DNA of 64,000 nt from Azadirachta indica (taxonomy: Eukaryota > Streptophyta > Magnoliopsida > Sapindales > Meliaceae), in assembly GCA_022749755.1 (NCBI GenBank), contig CM040452.1:12914350-12978349 (forward strand). Reading direction: 5' to 3'. The position numbers and the translations under genes are program-made. Below are positions 28,601 to 45,428 of this stretch, piece after piece. Position 1 is the stretch's first letter; each line of letters starts with the position of its first letter. A model generated the notes under the pieces. It saw only the letters and a list, made by a program, of their open reading frames with translations. It had not been told where the DNA came from and did no database searches.

Positions 28601-29362
28601 TTTAGCAACACTTTGATATCCTTAAATCAATTCTTATCTTTGCATTCATACAACAATCAGTTAACATAATTTAAATACTAAATTAATTACTTTCTACTAT
28701 CTAAATAAAATTGGATTATAAATCCTAATTGGAGGAAGAATTGAATGTTTTTAATTCACACAAAAAACACATACTTATATAATAAAACAAATTACTTAAT
28801 GCTAGTCACTAACACTTTGTCGTCAAAACTACATTATTGTCGTACTGTCTACTATTGCTGTTAGTAAGGGATGTGAGTTTGGAGAGAGAAAAGTTTAAAT
28901 TTATAAGAGTTTATATTTGTCAAGGTATAGAGTAATAAGAAAAATTAAAAAAATGGGAGATTTTCAACAGTAACCAAATTAGAAATCTAATTTTCTGAAA
29001 TCGATCATTATTCAAAATGTGTTTAAAAAATGATCAATTCGGATAAAAAAACTCTCATAAAAATTTTTAAAAATGATCAATATATACTTTTAAATAGGAA
29101 TATTTTAGTTCCAAAAAAATTCAAGTAAGTCATTTTTTAAATAAATTTTGAACAATAGTTATTGCTAAAAATTTACTTTAAGTATCGTTAAATTTTTCTA
29201 AAAAAATTGATTTTTGTAAAAATAAAATTAAATTGAGTTATTGGGAACAATTTAATTCAAAAAATATATTTTAATTTAAATTAGTAAAAAATTTTTTATA
29301 AAAAACTATTTACGCAAATTTAAAAAATTTAAGACTATTTTAAAAATTTTCTCAAATATTTA

Positions 29363-29971
29363 CTCATTTTAGGTCCCATTTGTTAGAAGTAATTACTCAA
29401 GATATCAGATACATTATATAACACAAAAGTTATTTGACAACTTTGTTCATTATTTTCTCAGCTTGGTCAATTCTATGCCCACTTCTTCCTCTCTTTTCTT
29501 TGAACGTTTCACATTTTCATTGTTGTTTTCCTGCTGGTCAAGGTTTTTTTTCTTTTTAATTTAACTTATTATTTCTCTATCAGACTTTTCTCTGAAACTC
29601 CATCCTTGCTCAAGTCAAAACCGTTCTAAAGCAAAAAAAGTCAAAACCTGAACTTCACTTCACCCTTTTCAATTCTCTCAAATTCGGTTTTGTTCTTCAC
29701 CACATGATTGCATTGAATCTCTGTCGGTCTTTATCTCCGAAACCCCACTGCATCTCTGAATTTCTGATCCAAATCTCACTTAAATACTTTTAATTTCTCT
29801 TTTATATCATCTGGGTCTTTTCCTTTTTGCTGGATGTCTTTTTCCTTCCTTCAGAGTTTCAAGTAAATCACAAAATCACTAAGTGGTTGATCTAATCCCC
29901 AGCGCTTGTCTTTTCTCTCAAAATCCAGTACCACGGCCAGCTGAATTCTGGTAATTGGTTAGTGTCCTGAT
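29363..29971 (+). promoter_or_regulatory. CPK-C upstream region and leader
   Basis: Sequence between MULE-2 and the CPK-C start. The last 400 bp are pyrimidine-rich and similar to the leaders of CPK-B (15980-16219) and CPK-D (38740-39054), sharing ATCTGGGTCTTTTCC-like, GTTGATCTA and TCAAAATCCAG words. Any MULE-2 effect on expression would act from only about 0.6 kb away. Confidence 0.5.
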
Positions 29972-33888
<3,917 letters not shown>

Positions 33889-34678
33889 AGGACTCGAGCC
33901 ACCCTGAGGGCATTCTTTTGTACAGAAAATCCAGATTTTCTGTCGTATCAAACATAACTGGTCAAAATCTTTGTTTGTATATGTTTTCCCCTGTGTTTGA
34001 TTCATTTTTTTTTTTTTTTGAGGCAGATTGATGTGAGAAGTAAACTCTTTTACGATACCTATTTTCGGACTCTGCTTTATCGTATAGAATTGTACCAACG
34101 GTAAAATCAGTTAATTGAGACTCGGATAAATTTTCTAATTTGTTTGTTATAATAATTTTTTTCAACCAAAAAAAAAATGTAATCTAAAACTTGAACTTAA
34201 CGTAAAATTTCGACAATATCAACCGAAGGTACTGTATTAGAAAACTTACCAAGAATTGTAAGAAATGAAGTACAGCTGCACCATTTTTTAATAATTCGGA
34301 GAATTTCTTGAAAATTTTGAAATGATTGCAGCTGAATTTCCCTAAAAGTTTTTTAAAAGTCTGGATATCAATAACAATTTGCGTAGGCCAGCCAGCCAGC
34401 CAACGCGGTTTCAACGTCAAACTCTGGGGAAATCCTTTGGCCTTCGACTATGACTTTGCAATTCCTCTGAAAAGTCGTTCTCTCTATCACTTGGAGTTTC
34501 TCTCCCCCATTTTCCTCCTCTTTTCCAGCAGAACCCGCTTCACCTTCCTTCTCGCTGGCGCTTCCCACCACCGATTTGATCGCTTACTGATCATCTCTTG
34601 TTTTATTTATTTCCATTAACCTGTTTGTTGTTGTGATCAGGATTTGGGTTTATTGTGTGTGCTTCAGGACTTTGAGAG
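33889..34678 (+). other. CPK-C 3' flank and probable promoter and 5' non-coding exon of the ankyrin gene
   Basis: The CPK-C 3' UTR is followed by AT-rich DNA and, from about 34380, by GC-richer sequence with CCAG repeats and pyrimidine-rich leader. A donor-like AG|GTACG at 34678/34679 pairs plausibly with the acceptor at 35185-35186, which would give a 5' UTR intron of 508 bp before the ankyrin start codon. Overlapping short frames on both strands are taken as non-coding. Confidence 0.45.
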
Positions 34679-35198
34679 GTACGTTTTCGTTTATATTCTG
34701 CAACAATCATTTATAGGATGTTTTGCTTTGTTCAAATATGTTGTATGGTACTTTGCTTGAGACCCACACTCTCTTTTGAGCTCGGATGAGAATGGATGAG
34801 ACAATGAGCAAGGCTGTAAGAATTCTATATTTTACCTATGGTGGAATGATATTTATTTGGAAACCCATTGATGTTTGGTATTGTTAATAGAACTTTACCC
34901 CGTCTCAACTACATAAATAAATATTTGTTTAAGTGCGAGTTTGAGGAGTTCATAATCTTAACACAGTGGTTTAAACTCAGTTAATTTTCAAATAGATAAT
35001 GATTTTGGGATTTAAATTAATTATATGGTTCACTTGAAACTATAACTTATTTTTCAGCTTATGTAATTGGCTATTACCAATATTTTTTGGTTATGTGATT
35101 CCAGATAAAGAAGGTAATATTTAAACATTCTGCTTGTATTATCATATACAAGTCATAACCAGTCATTGTCGACTTTTTTCTTACAGGGGTCAGAGGCT

Positions 35199-37301
35199 AT
35201 GGATCAGGAATTACTCAAGGCATTGAGATGTGGCAATGGTTTTCATGTCAAGGTACTTGTACGGCAAGACCCCAATCTTCTTAGTGGAATGAGTCCCCAA
35301 GGTAACACAGTCCTTCATATGGCTATAAGATTTGGAAACCATAGTGTGTTACAAGAGATACTCAAGCTTCAACCTTCTCTTCTCTATCGGAAAAACAGAA
35401 AGGGTGATACTCCATTACATATTGCTGCAAGGGCTGGTGATGCTGGTAGTGTTACTATAATCATGGATTATATGAATACAATTATAGTTGAAAGTGAGGC
35501 AGAGAGCATTCTGAGGAAGAAAGACAATGAAGGTAACACACCTCTCCATAATGCTGTCCGGAATAATCATGAGAATGTGGTGCAAATGTTGGTAGAGAAA
35601 GATGATGCACCAGTACTCTATGTTAATAGTGCTGGGCAATCTCCACTCTCTATCGCCATTGATGCAAATTTGAATGGCATTGCATCTTTCATCATCAATA
35701 AGTTTCCAGACTCCCTTAACCATAGAGGACCTGAGGAGTTGACTCTTCTCCATAGTGCTGTTATAAGGCAAAATTATGGTGAGACTGTGATTTTGTATCT
35801 TTCAAACCTGCCTGTAGTAAGACAAATGTTATTTTTCAGTATAGTATGAGATTAGTTCTGAACAAAATCATTCCTTTCTTGCAATTAAATTTAGATATCA
35901 TGGTCAAGATGCTGGAAACAAAAAGGGAACTCGTTGAGCTACTGGACTGGTATTGGAGGAATCCACTTCATTATGCTGCAGCCTCGGGTCATGTAAAAAT
36001 GGCACAACACTTAGCAGTAGAAAATACTTCTCTTGCATATCAAGGGGATCGCGATGGTCAAACACCACTTCACTTGGCTGCAGAAAATGGCCAACTAAGT
36101 GTGTTGAAGATGCTTCTCAATGACTATCCAGATGCTATTGAGATTCTTGACAATAGACGTCGTAGTCTCCTCCATCTTGCAGCTCAATATGGAAATGTGA
36201 ATGTTGTTTTATTTATTCTAAAGTCGCCTGACATAGAAGATTTGATCAACTTGCCTGATGAGGATGGAAATACCCCTTTGCACCTTGCTGCCATGAACTT
36301 CCAAAGTGATGTGGTCTATATTTTATCCAGAAATACAAGGGTGGACATCAGGGCAAAGAACTTCAGTGACAGTACTGCTGTAGCAATCGTTGAGTCATCT
36401 AAGGATCATGAGAAGGATATCCAGAAGGTACAAAAACTTATAACTTTTACTGCTGTCTAATATCTACCTGTTATTGCAAAGGAGAAAGCTAGCACTAGAC
36501 TATTCCGTTGAACTGCAATTAGAGCCGATTCTTCCTTTCAGTTAGGAAATGTTTATTTGGAAGATATATAGTTTCTCCAAATCTGAAAATTGAAATAATT
36601 TGCTTTGAGTTGCATGACATTCGTCATAGTTCTTGCAAGCTACTAGAATTGCTTGGGTAACATGTAAATGTTGTTGACTGCAGCACTTAACCTTAAAAGC
36701 ACTGAAGGTAGCCTACGCAAAACGAGCTCTGTACCCAGAAGACATCCTAGAAAACAGGCGTTTTGCTGGAATTGAAGAGATAAACCAAGGTGGGATTGGT
36801 ACAGGCAAAGAAATGGCTCAAACTCTCTCAGTGATGGCAACACTGATAGCTACATTCACATTCACTGCAGCTTTCACCATTCCTGGTGGTTTCAAAAATG
36901 ATGGTCCTGATGAGGGCATGGCAACACTGGTTAGAAAAACAGGTTTCAGGGCATTTGTTATCACAGACACCATAGCCATGACTTCATCCATGACTGCTGC
37001 AGTGATAGTATTCTGGTCATTTTGGCGTAGTAAAACTGAATCTTTCATGGACACACTTCCATTGGCCATTGGCTTGACATGGATTGGACTTGTATCAATG
37101 GCACTAGCATTTGTCACCGGATTGTTCGTAGTGTTGTCAAATGATTTGGCCCTCGCTATTGTGGTTTGTTCAATTGGCTGCATTTTACCCATAACTTTTT
37201 ATGTCTTTGCTCCTTTCTTTATGATATTGTTTGATCAAAATGAAACTAATCCCTTTGCTTTCATTTTGCGGTTCGTAAGGATACTCTGTAAAAGCTTTTG
37301 A
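35199..37301 (+). CDS. Ankyrin-repeat membrane protein with PGG domain (ACD6/ITN1-like)
   Basis: Three coding exons: 35199-35778, 35895-36427, 36684-37301, giving 576 aa. The start MDQELLKALRCGN sits 12 bp after an acceptor. About nine ankyrin repeats occupy residues 30-340, with recognisable cores GNTVLHMAIRFGN, GDTPLHIAARAGD, GNTPLHNAVRNNH, RNPLHYAAASGH, GQTPLHLAAENGQ and GNTPLHLAAMNF. The C-terminal PGG domain (TLSVMATLIATFTFTAAFTI followed by PGG) begins a block of about four membrane helices. Known relatives (ACD6, ITN1) act at plasma or internal membranes in defence and stress signalling; this role is family knowledge, not shown here. It lies between CPK-C and CPK-D in the same orientation, unrelated in sequence to them. 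Confidence 0.9.
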
Positions 37302-37470
37302 ATTTGCACTTACTAGGACATGAAAAATAAAAGCGGAAATGATGCTTATTATTGTTATTATTAGCATGTTATGTAATTGAGGTGGTGGGTTGTTGTTGGT
37401 GAGTGGCAAGTAAAATTTAATAATACAACAATCATTACTTGCACTAAACCGTTCGAAGGGGGCCTTGTTC

Positions 37471-37502
<32 letters not shown>

Positions 37503-39054
37503 AGAGTTGTTAAGCAAATTCACAATTATTGGGTGGCCTTTTCGTTAGGGCGGCAGGCAAGGCCAGCTTGAAAATCATGATTTTCATTTTAAAATATAAT
37601 ATATATAAAAACTTCATAAATGTATTCGTATTTTATTATTACTTGCAGTTCAACTAAAACTTTATTCTCGTGAATCAACTATCAACACGAAAACAATTGA
37701 TTTAATTAATACTAGAAAGTGTGACACATCAAAATCAAATCCTAACAAGTCCTTATTAATTAAAGGATGAAAAAGTAATTCCAATGTGCTAAGCAAGTAT
37801 AAGGCTCCAATATGAACCCTTTGAAACAAACCAAACGTTGTTGTTTTTGCTTTTCTTCGTTCTCCAACGCTAAAAAGAAAAAGTGGACCCCAAAATGCGG
37901 CTTATATTATCACATTTCCCCCAAATTTGAGATATATAATGCGAATAAAAGGAGTAACCATTTTAAACCAACAAAAACAAATAGGCTTTTCTTTCAGATT
38001 CATCATTTGCCTAAGCCAGAAAGTAATCAATCAAAGTTCTTTTGCGTATTCGAAACACAATCAGGAGCGCGTGTTTTTGTTGCCTAATTTCTTGTTTTCT
38101 TTGTTTCTGCTTTCAGAAATCAAAAACGTGTTATTTCCATGGCAGAGTCATTATTATTAGATCACAGTTGGATAAATAAAACCCCATCTCCACGTTTCTT
38201 CAAATACCCATGTCGACACGTGTCCATTTTATGCATTTAGGACCCAAATTTTGAGAGTGTCACTGTAACGCGATCAGGTGCCTCAGAAATCAGACATGGT
38301 AACACGTTTTATTATTGCATTTGAACGTATAATATTTTTGTTTCAACTTTCAACTGTGTTTTCTTTTTTTAATCTTGTTAATTTAAAATACACGAACAGA
38401 ATATTGTCTATCAAGTTTTTTCAAAATAATTATTGATTCTAAAGATGTTAAAAGTATAACTATTGACAAAAACAAAAACTTAAAAAAAAATTTAAATAAA
38501 AATTGATTAGCAGTGATATAAAAGAGTGATTATATTATAGCTTTACGTGCTGAAACTTGACAAATACTCTTACCTCGTAAATAAATACTTTAGAATATAA
38601 TATTAAATATTTTAAATATCTATTTGACAGCTTCATTTCATTTCATAGCTACTTTCTGCTTTCTGCACAGCTTGAGAAGATTCTTCGCACTTTCTTTCAC
38701 TCTGTTTTTCTCTTTTCTAAGTTTCAAAATCATTCAACTGTTGACCGAGTTTTCCTTTTTCTTGTTTATCCTGTTTTTTTCTTGTGAGACTTTTCTCTGA
38801 AACTTCATCTCTAAATCCAAAACTTTGATCTACTTTTCCTCAAATTCTCTCCAAGTTGGCATCTTTTCCCATCTCCTGCATATTCTCTCAAATTCCTTAT
38901 CTGGGTTTCATTCTTTATTTTCTTTTTTCTCTCAGACTATCTCATCTGAGACTTTTTTTTTTTAAGTTAATCTCTCAATTGTTGATCTAATTCACAAGTT
39001 CCTGTCTTCTGTTAAAATTCATTGCAGCAGTCTCTGGAATTCTGGTGGGATAAA
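37302..39054 (+). promoter_or_regulatory. Ankyrin gene / CPK-D spacer with CPK-D promoter
   Basis: Contains a (TTTA)n microsatellite at about 37471-37500, the palindromic G-box/ABRE-type core described separately (38215-38224), and from about 38690 a pyrimidine-rich leader like those of the other CPK genes. The small frames at 37812-38087 and 37927-38160 have no recognisable features and are not called. Confidence 0.5.
38215..38224. promoter_or_regulatory. Palindromic ACGT element GACACGTGTC
   Basis: A perfect 10-bp palindrome with the CACGTG core that bZIP/bHLH factors bind and that ABA-response elements share. It is about 830 bp upstream of the CPK-D start. Use in vivo is inference only. 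Confidence 0.4.
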
Positions 39055-42566
<3,512 letters not shown>

Positions 42567-43270
42567 ATCTATATGCAATGTTCCTTCTAAGAGACCTAGG
42601 CTCCTTGTAAAAAGATGATGGGCGTAAAAGACTCACGGCCATCCCTTATTGCTTTCAGAAAACGTTTACGTCAACTCCGACGTGGATATCTTCCTGTTTG
42701 ATACTTGAGGCCTGAGATTTGGTTTATTTTTGTTTACATTTTCTTTTACTCGGTGCAAGGTTAATCGTAACTAATAATGGTCTTCATTTCTTCTATGTTT
42801 TCCTCTTTGTATTTTGATCGAATATTTTTAGAGACACACAAATGTTTGAAGTGAAATTTGATAAAAAAAATATTTTGGTACAGCTGAGCGGGTTGCTCTA
42901 TGATTACCGATTCTTCTCACGGCTAGTTGTATATGCCTTCTGTATAAATTTATGGATTAAATTTACAACTTTGAGAATAGAATGCCGCTTGCGGACACTC
43001 CATATGGTGCTGAAAAGGAAATTCTTGCATGGTTATAGTGATATCCAATGTTCAAGTTGTAACAAATGATGAGAAATTCTTGTTCTATGTCAGAAATTAG
43101 TACCAAAATAATGTTTTATGACACTGTAAAATTTCCCGTCAAACTTTAGAAACACGAAATTCAATCCCATTGTTCCCTAAATGAGACAAAATTACTGCTT
43201 TGTACAAGACACAGAGATTTCTGTGTCTTTGTATCCGGTAAAATTGAAAAATGTAATAAACAAAGATCGG
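42567..43270 (+). other. CPK-D 3' region
   Basis: 3' UTR-type sequence. A 75-codon frame at 42842-43069 shows no family features and is left out. No RNA gene is seen. Confidence 0.45.
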
Positions 43271-43274
43271 CTCC

Positions 43275-43493
43275 TTAAGAATCTGGTTCTGGTTCGGGTG
43301 CATGTATTGGGGGGGAAAGAGGAGAGTAAGAAGCCGTGATTACAGGATAGCACATTCCCTGAATAATTGAAGGGGAATGCTGATGAGCTTGACAACATTC
43401 ATTAGCATTTCGCATCACCCTGTCAGTCCTCAGCCATAACTTTCTTTTGTTAATACATTTATATACATCGATATTGCGATTAGCACTTGCCAT
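43275..43493 (-). CDS. Hypothetical small protein or exon remnant
   Basis: A 72-codon minus-strand frame beginning MASANRNIDVYKCINKRKLW and rich in Arg, Cys and Trp. The same frame is open about 18 codons further upstream (C-P-R-I-I-I-R-D-G...). Composition looks more like real protein than most frames in the window, and it ends in a Pro-rich tail (SPLSPPIHAPEPEPDS). It lies just beyond the poly(A) signal of the eIF1 gene, so it would be a separate transcript or a decayed 3' exon. No family is recognised. Confidence 0.25.
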   Translation of the reverse strand: MASANRNIDVYKCINKRKLWLRTDRVMRNANECCQAHQHSPSIIQGMCYPVITASYSPLSPPIHAPEPEPDS

Positions 43494-43566
43494 TATGTCG
43501 ATCCCATCTCTAATAATAATTCGAGGACAGAGGAAGGAATTCAGGAATCACGGTTATAAAAACAAC

Positions 43567-43573
43567 AATTTTA
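43567..43573 (-). terminator. Poly(A) signal of the eIF1 gene
   Basis: On the minus strand the sequence reads CAATAAAATTG, with AATAAA about 225 bp after the eIF1 stop codon. Confidence 0.5.
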
Positions 43574-43768
43574 TTGATTGCCATTATTTATCAAACTTCA
43601 CAAGTACCCAAAGGCAGCAATCCCGCCTATTCTAAAAGCAACGACCAAAGAGAAAGCAAGTACCAAATTTCTAAAAGAAAAAAAAAATAAGCAAGCAAAA
43701 AAGAAAATCTCAACAAGACAAGACTACAGATATGCTAGATCATACGACGCAACCACACAAAGACTTGA

Positions 43769-43824
43769 TTAGAAACCATGGATCTTAACATGATCATTAG
43801 AAACCATGGATCTTAACATGATCC
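43769..43824 (-). repeat. 28-bp tandem duplication of the end of the eIF1 coding region
   Basis: 43769-43796 and 43797-43824 are identical except the last base. The unit contains the last codons of eIF1 (DHVKIHGF) and the stop TAA. Because the stop lies inside each unit, the second copy falls in the 3' UTR and does not change the protein. Confidence 0.9.
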
Positions 43825-44135
43825 TTGTCGACAAGCTTAGCCTTAACAAGGAAGTTCATAACCTTCATCCTCTGATCACCTTGGAGTTGAATGACCTTGC
43901 CAAGCTCCTTGTCATTCACCACTGTCCCATTACAACAAAACTCCTTCTTCAGGTCTTTGAGGATCTTCTGGTAACTACAATCCTCTCTGAGACCCTGAAC
44001 AGTAGTTACGCATTTCTTTCCGTTCCTCTGCTGTACGCGCAGATGTACATACCCTTTAGCACCGGGAGCGAGCGACTCTTTGGTCTCGGCGAATGGATCA
44101 AAAGCGGATGGAATCTCGACGTCTACGTCAACCAT
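43797..44135 (-). CDS. SUI1: Translation initiation factor eIF1 (SUI1 family)
   Basis: Intronless 112-aa coding region, close to the usual plant length of 113. eIF1 binds the small ribosomal subunit near the P site and enforces start-codon choice. Diagnostic SUI1 features are visible: VHLRVQQRNGKKCVTTVQGL, the KKEFCCNGTVV strand-turn, the QLQGDQR motif and the C-terminal KIHGF. The 5' UTR has an intron at about 44201-44338 with proper ends on the minus strand. A TATA box (CTATAAAGG on the minus strand, about 44411-44420) and a G-box (44539-44546) lie upstream. The neighbours are unrelated in function. Identity is certain at family level. Confidence 0.96.
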   Translation of the reverse strand: MVDVDVEIPSAFDPFAETKESLAPGAKGYVHLRVQQRNGKKCVTTVQGLREDCSYQKILKDLKKEFCCNGTVVNDKELGKVIQLQGDQRMKVMNFLVKAKLVDKDHVKIHGF

Positions 44136-44200
44136 GTACTTTGCTTGTCTTTAACGTGAATACTACTTTCAAAAAGCGTCTGCTTACTTCGAACCGACTA

Positions 44201-44338
44201 CTGCAATATAAAATCCAAAGCCAATATGTTAAATAATTGATCATCACACAGACAAATCGACAGACTTATCAAGTACAGAAATCATAAAAATTGACAGAAA
44301 TTTAAAGTCGCCTAGAAGAAGAAGGAAAAATCCCTAAC
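44201..44338 (-). other. 5' UTR intron of the eIF1 gene
   Basis: Minus strand: donor TTTGAG|GTTAGGGA at 44338 and acceptor TATATTGCAG ending at 44201, 65 bp upstream of the ATG. Leader introns are common in highly expressed plant housekeeping genes. Confidence 0.6.
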
Positions 44339-44404
44339 CTCAAAGACTGAAGAGGAGACTTCTCGAGTTTTCTGTTATGCGATGAGAAACGATGTTCGGA
44401 TTTG

Positions 44405-44560
44405 GCAGCCTTTATAGAGGCAAGAGAAGGTCGGTTTACTGTTTATGATTACTCCAACTTGGATTATGATTATAGTCGTGGCCACCAAGCACTCGGAAAT
44501 AATTGGCGAGACGTGGAGGGTGAGTGATGACGAATCAGCCACGTGGACAGTTGGAATTTT
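44405..44560 (-). promoter_or_regulatory. eIF1 core promoter: TATA box and G-box
   Basis: TATA-like CTATAAAGG reads on the minus strand at about 44411-44420. A palindromic CCACGTGG lies at 44539-44546, with further ACGTGG words near 44512-44518 and 44563-44570. The spacing is reasonable for a transcription start near 44385. Confidence 0.5.
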
Positions 44561-44569
44561 TCCGACGTG

Positions 44570-45425
44570 GATATTGTAAGTTTTCGTTTATTATTTGGTC
44601 GGGATTATGTTGGTAATATGACGCGTAATACGAACGCATTTTCGCCATCCAGAATTCTACGGGCCTACACGCCCAAGCAAAAATTCGGTGCTACTGCTAA
44701 GAGAAGAGGGAGAATGTTTGTGCGTGGGTCGCACTTGTGGTTACGTGTCAGTGTGCGAGAGAAGAAGAATTCAGAAGAGAAAAAGATGTGGTCCAAATCC
44801 AATTGGCATATTTTCTGCACGAAATCGTATAGATATTCAAATTAAGTGCGCCCCTCACTTTTAAAAAAATAATAAATTTTTTTAATTATTTTTTTCAAAA
44901 AATATATTTTCGATCTCAATTGGATCTGGCATATTCGTCTTAACCCAAATTTCACCTATTTAACATGTTAAATATTTACAAATTTCAGCACGGTTAATAA
45001 TCAGTCCTAAAAATTATATAATTGATCTGATTTCGATCATTTTCAAATGTCAAATTAGGTTTTAAAATTAAATAGACAAACAATTTAAAATCCATTAGGT
45101 CTGATTCTAAATTTGGTTAGCTGCAAGCTGGCACAGAGCACCTAGACAAGTTGGCCCAATTCGCAAGCGGGTTCATGCACCCACTCGCTTGCCGCAGAGA
45201 TTTTGGCAAATACTTTCCTTTCCTTTTTACCTAACAGAATTTGTCCGGCATAAAATTAAATATTACACGAAGACTGCATTCTATTTCATTATCATAATTA
45301 TACGGCACAAAACAAGCAGCGGGAAAGAAGACAAGGGTGGTGATTACATTCAATATCAATGGTTAACCAGAGTTAAAACAACAAAAGAACATAACATGAG
45401 CAAATAAAAAGGAATTAAACCAATA
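44570..45425. other. Spacer between eIF1 and AUG4
   Basis: AT-rich with no supported gene. The 100-codon plus-strand frame 44543-44845 overlaps the eIF1 promoter and has no recognisable motif. Another ACGT word (TTACGTGTCAG) occurs near 44742. Confidence 0.45.
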
Positions 45426-45428
45426 TTT

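Larger units (their letters stand above)
26884..29353. mobile_element. Mutator-like element MULE-2, 2.47 kb
   Basis: Terminal inverted repeats of about 70-130 bp. The left end begins GGAAAATTTTTTAAAATAGT and the right end, as reverse complement, GAGAAAATTTTTAAAATAGT; both continue through TTTAAATAGT/ACATAAATAG-type sequence. A perfect 9-bp target duplication AAATATTTA flanks it. The ends differ from those of MULE-1 but are of the same superfamily style. The interior contains a long hairpin (27411-27508), a second hairpin (28507-28552), AT-rich repeats (27545-27770) and a minus-strand frame that may be a transposase remnant. Confidence 0.82.

Noticed and set aside
28940..29220. Possible small nested element inside the right part of MULE-2
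   Set aside because: Weak inverted similarity around TTATTCAAAATGTGTTTAAA and TTGTTCAAAATTTATTTAAA was seen, but no clean ends or target duplication.
39022..39054. Upstream in-frame ATG of CPK-D
   Set aside because: It would bury the MGCC lipidation motif conserved at the start of the cluster's genes.
44543..44845. 100-codon plus-strand frame upstream of eIF1
   Set aside because: Overlaps the eIF1 promoter, shows no motif and no splice or leader context.
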